The notes under the pieces are model-generated. The model was not told where the DNA came from. It did no database searches and saw only the letters and a list, made by a program, of their open reading frames with translations. A stretch of 5,436 nt of DNA from positions 1 through 5,436 of the forward strand of contig JAHHSM010000102.1 in assembly GCA_020025175.1 (NCBI GenBank), given 5' to 3'. Made by a program: the position numbers and the translations under genes. The DNA is from Oscillospiraceae bacterium (GTDB lineage: Bacteria > Bacillota > Clostridia > Oscillospirales > Oscillospiraceae). Of this stretch, positions 4,246 to 5,436 are shown piece after piece (position 1 is the first letter of the stretch; every line of letters starts with the position of its first letter).

Positions 4246-5386
4246 CCTTAGTTTCCTCCTCGCCAGACTCTGCCTCCGCGAAATTAGGATCATTAATTTC
4301 CTCGTATTCGTCACTGTAACAGCTGTAGTCGCCCACCTGGTCGGAGTAGTTACTCTTTTTCATTACATGAATATCATCAGGTGGAATCACGATGCCAATG
4401 GTAGTACCCATAGGATGAAAATCTGTTGTTTGAATAAGAAATTTATATCCTTTGATATCAACAATAATATCATAGTAGATACCTTTGAATGTGATGGAAG
4501 TAATCACGCCGCTCAATCGCCCTTCCTTTGGGGAAACGATATCAATATCTTCTGGCCGGATAACCACATCAACGGATTCTTTTTCCGCAAAACCTTTATC
4601 AACGCAGGGGAATTTGCATCCAAGGAACTCAATCACATAATCTTCGTGCATACAACCATCAATGATATTGGACTCGCCGATAAAGTCAGCTACAAAGGCA
4701 TTTTGGGGTTCATTATAGATATCCTCAGGGGTACCGATTTGCTGGATATGTCCTTTATCCATAACGACAACTGTATCAGACATGGCAAGGGCCTCTTCCT
4801 GATCGTGTGTCACATAAATAAATGTAATTCCCATCTGCTGCTGAATGCGCTTTAATTCATTCTGCATATCTTTGCGAAGCCGAAGATCCAATGCGCCTAA
4901 AGGTTCGTCGAGCAGCAATACCTTAGGCTGGTTTACCAACGCACGTGCAATGGCGACGCGCTGCTGCTGACCGCCGGATAAAAGGCTGGTTTTGCGGCGC
5001 TCAAAGCCACGTAAACTAACAATGTCCAGCATTTCCTTCACACGGTGATCGATCTCTGCCTCCGGAGTTTTAGAAATGCGTAGTCCAAATGCAATATTTT
5101 CATATACATCTAAATGCGGAAAAAGAGCATATTTTTGAAAAACGGTGTTAATCTGCCGCTTGTGAGGCGGTAAGTTTGTAATTTCTGCACCGTCAAAATA
5201 TACTTTTCCGGATGTAGGCGTGAGAAAACCACCAATAATACGAAGTGTGGTAGTTTTACCGCAGCCACTTGAACCAAGCAATGTCAGGAATTCACTATCA
5301 TCAATGGCAAGATTTAATTTATCGAGAACAAGCTCGTCGTCAAACACCATGCAGCAATCTACAAGGCGAATTAACTCGTTGGACAT
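4235..5386 (-). CDS. potA: Spermidine/putrescine ABC transporter ATP-binding protein PotA
   Basis: This is the cytoplasmic ATPase that powers polyamine import through PotB/PotC. The 383-residue product has all ABC motifs in order: Walker A GSSGCGKT (38-45), Q-loop Q84 in VFQKYALFPH, signature LSGGQ (136-140), Walker B VLLLDE (156-161) and H-loop H194 in YVTHDQEEA. The stretch MSDTVVVMDKGHIQQIGTP and the following region lead into a TOBE-type regulatory domain at about residues 240-345, typical of the PotA/MalK/UgpC branch. The start is supported by a GGAGG at 5391-5395, although its spacing to the ATG is short (4 nt). Residues 346-383 form a very acidic tail (14 Asp/Glu, one Lys) beyond the usual domain. 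The last 11 bp overlap potB, and potB's ribosome binding site lies inside the tail codons. MalK-like sugar ATPases share this architecture; the potBCD neighbours decide for polyamines. Confidence 0.96.
   Translation of the reverse strand: MSNELIRLVDCCMVFDDELVLDKLNLAIDDSEFLTLLGSSGCGKTTTLRIIGGFLTPTSGKVYFDGAEITNLPPHKRQINTVFQKYALFPHLDVYENIAFGLRISKTPEAEIDHRVKEMLDIVSLRGFERRKTSLLSGGQQQRVAIARALVNQPKVLLLDEPLGALDLRLRKDMQNELKRIQQQMGITFIYVTHDQEEALAMSDTVVVMDKGHIQQIGTPEDIYNEPQNAFVADFIGESNIIDGCMHEDYVIEFLGCKFPCVDKGFAEKESVDVVIRPEDIDIVSPKEGRLSGVITSITFKGIYYDIIVDIKGYKFLIQTTDFHPMGTTIGIVIPPDDIHVMKKSNYSDQVGDYSCYSDEYEEINDPNFAEAESGEEETKDEF
4255..4260 (-). promoter_or_regulatory. potB ribosome binding site inside potA
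   Basis: A perfect AGGAGG 9 nt before the ATG at 4245 sits within the last codons of potA. It decides in favour of the 286-residue PotB over the upstream in-frame ATG at 4314. Confidence 0.85.
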
Positions 5387-5436
5387 TTATCCTCCGCCGT
5401 TTCCTATAAGGTTATTTGAAATGCTGTGCACTGTGA
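5387..5436 (-). promoter_or_regulatory. potA leader with ribosome binding site
   Basis: Only 50 bp upstream of potA are visible. A GGAGG at 5391-5395 lies 4 nt before the ATG, a short but workable distance. TTATAG (minus strand, 5404-5409) could serve as a -10 box, but the matching -35 region (AGTGCA) is poor. The real promoter may lie beyond the window, and a longer leader or an upstream gene of the operon cannot be excluded. Confidence 0.4.

Larger units (their letters stand above)
992..5386 (-). other. potABCD-thioesterase operon
   Basis: Five same-strand genes are packed with an 11-bp overlap, a 4-bp overlap, a 29-bp gap and a 16-bp gap, and no terminator-like hairpin was seen between them. 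This indicates one transcript reading right to left. The order ATPase, permease, permease, binding protein is the classical potABCD order. No PotR/PuuR-type regulator is in the window, and none of the genes is broken. Transcription probably ends in the hairpins at 824-861 or at the edge of the IS element near 729-767. Confidence 0.85.

Noticed and set aside
4246..4314. Longer PotB start at the ATG at 4314
   Set aside because: The added leader is unlike the family and would overlap potA by 80 bp. A perfect AGGAGG supports the ATG at 4245.
4211..4855. Long plus-strand open frame (214 codons)
   Set aside because: It lies opposite potA, which has complete ABC motifs, and its product has no recognisable domain. 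It is a shadow frame.
5400..5436. sigma-70 promoter for potA
   Set aside because: TTATAG at 5404-5409 has no acceptable -35 partner, and the window ends too soon to judge.

Overview
The window reads as a piece of a low-to-mid-GC Firmicutes genome, most likely a Clostridia-type gut or soil anaerobe. This is inferred from strong AGGAGG ribosome binding sites, a clostridial-looking IS3 element and potABCD gene order; no marker gene fixes the taxon. Every recognisable protein gene is on the minus strand, so transcription runs from right (5436) to left (1).

Right and centre (about 5390 down to 992) hold a compact five-gene operon: potA (ATPase), potB and potC (permeases), potD (lipoprotein substrate-binding protein) and a small FlK-type hotdog thioesterase. 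potA/potB overlap by 11 bp and potB/potC by 4 bp. potC-potD are 29 bp apart and potD-thioesterase 16 bp apart. Together potABCD make a complete ABC importer for spermidine/putrescine-type polyamines: PotD captures substrate outside the membrane, PotB/PotC form the channel and a PotA dimer drives transport. The thioesterase is almost certainly co-transcribed, but its link to polyamines is unknown. The promoter of the operon is not convincingly visible in the 50 bp upstream of potA.

Left (1 to about 860) is non-coding and mobile DNA. It holds a cluster of short GC-rich hairpins, similar to REP sequences or IS200/IS605 ends. One hairpin has been split by a 720-bp IS3-family insertion (62-781) flanked by a 5-bp CTAAG duplication. 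The element is dead. orfA appears to carry a 1-base frameshift just after its start, and orfB has lost its catalytic core through an internal deletion that joins the N- and C-terminal parts out of frame. Long hairpins near both ends of the element, plus a terminator-like hairpin at 824-840, probably stop transcription leaving the pot operon.

No defence system, CRISPR array, tRNA, rRNA or obviously new multigene system is seen. The most notable points are the IS3 insertion in the loop of a repeated palindrome, the decayed structure of that element, the thioesterase attached to a polyamine transporter operon, and substitutions at predicted ligand-contact positions in PotD.
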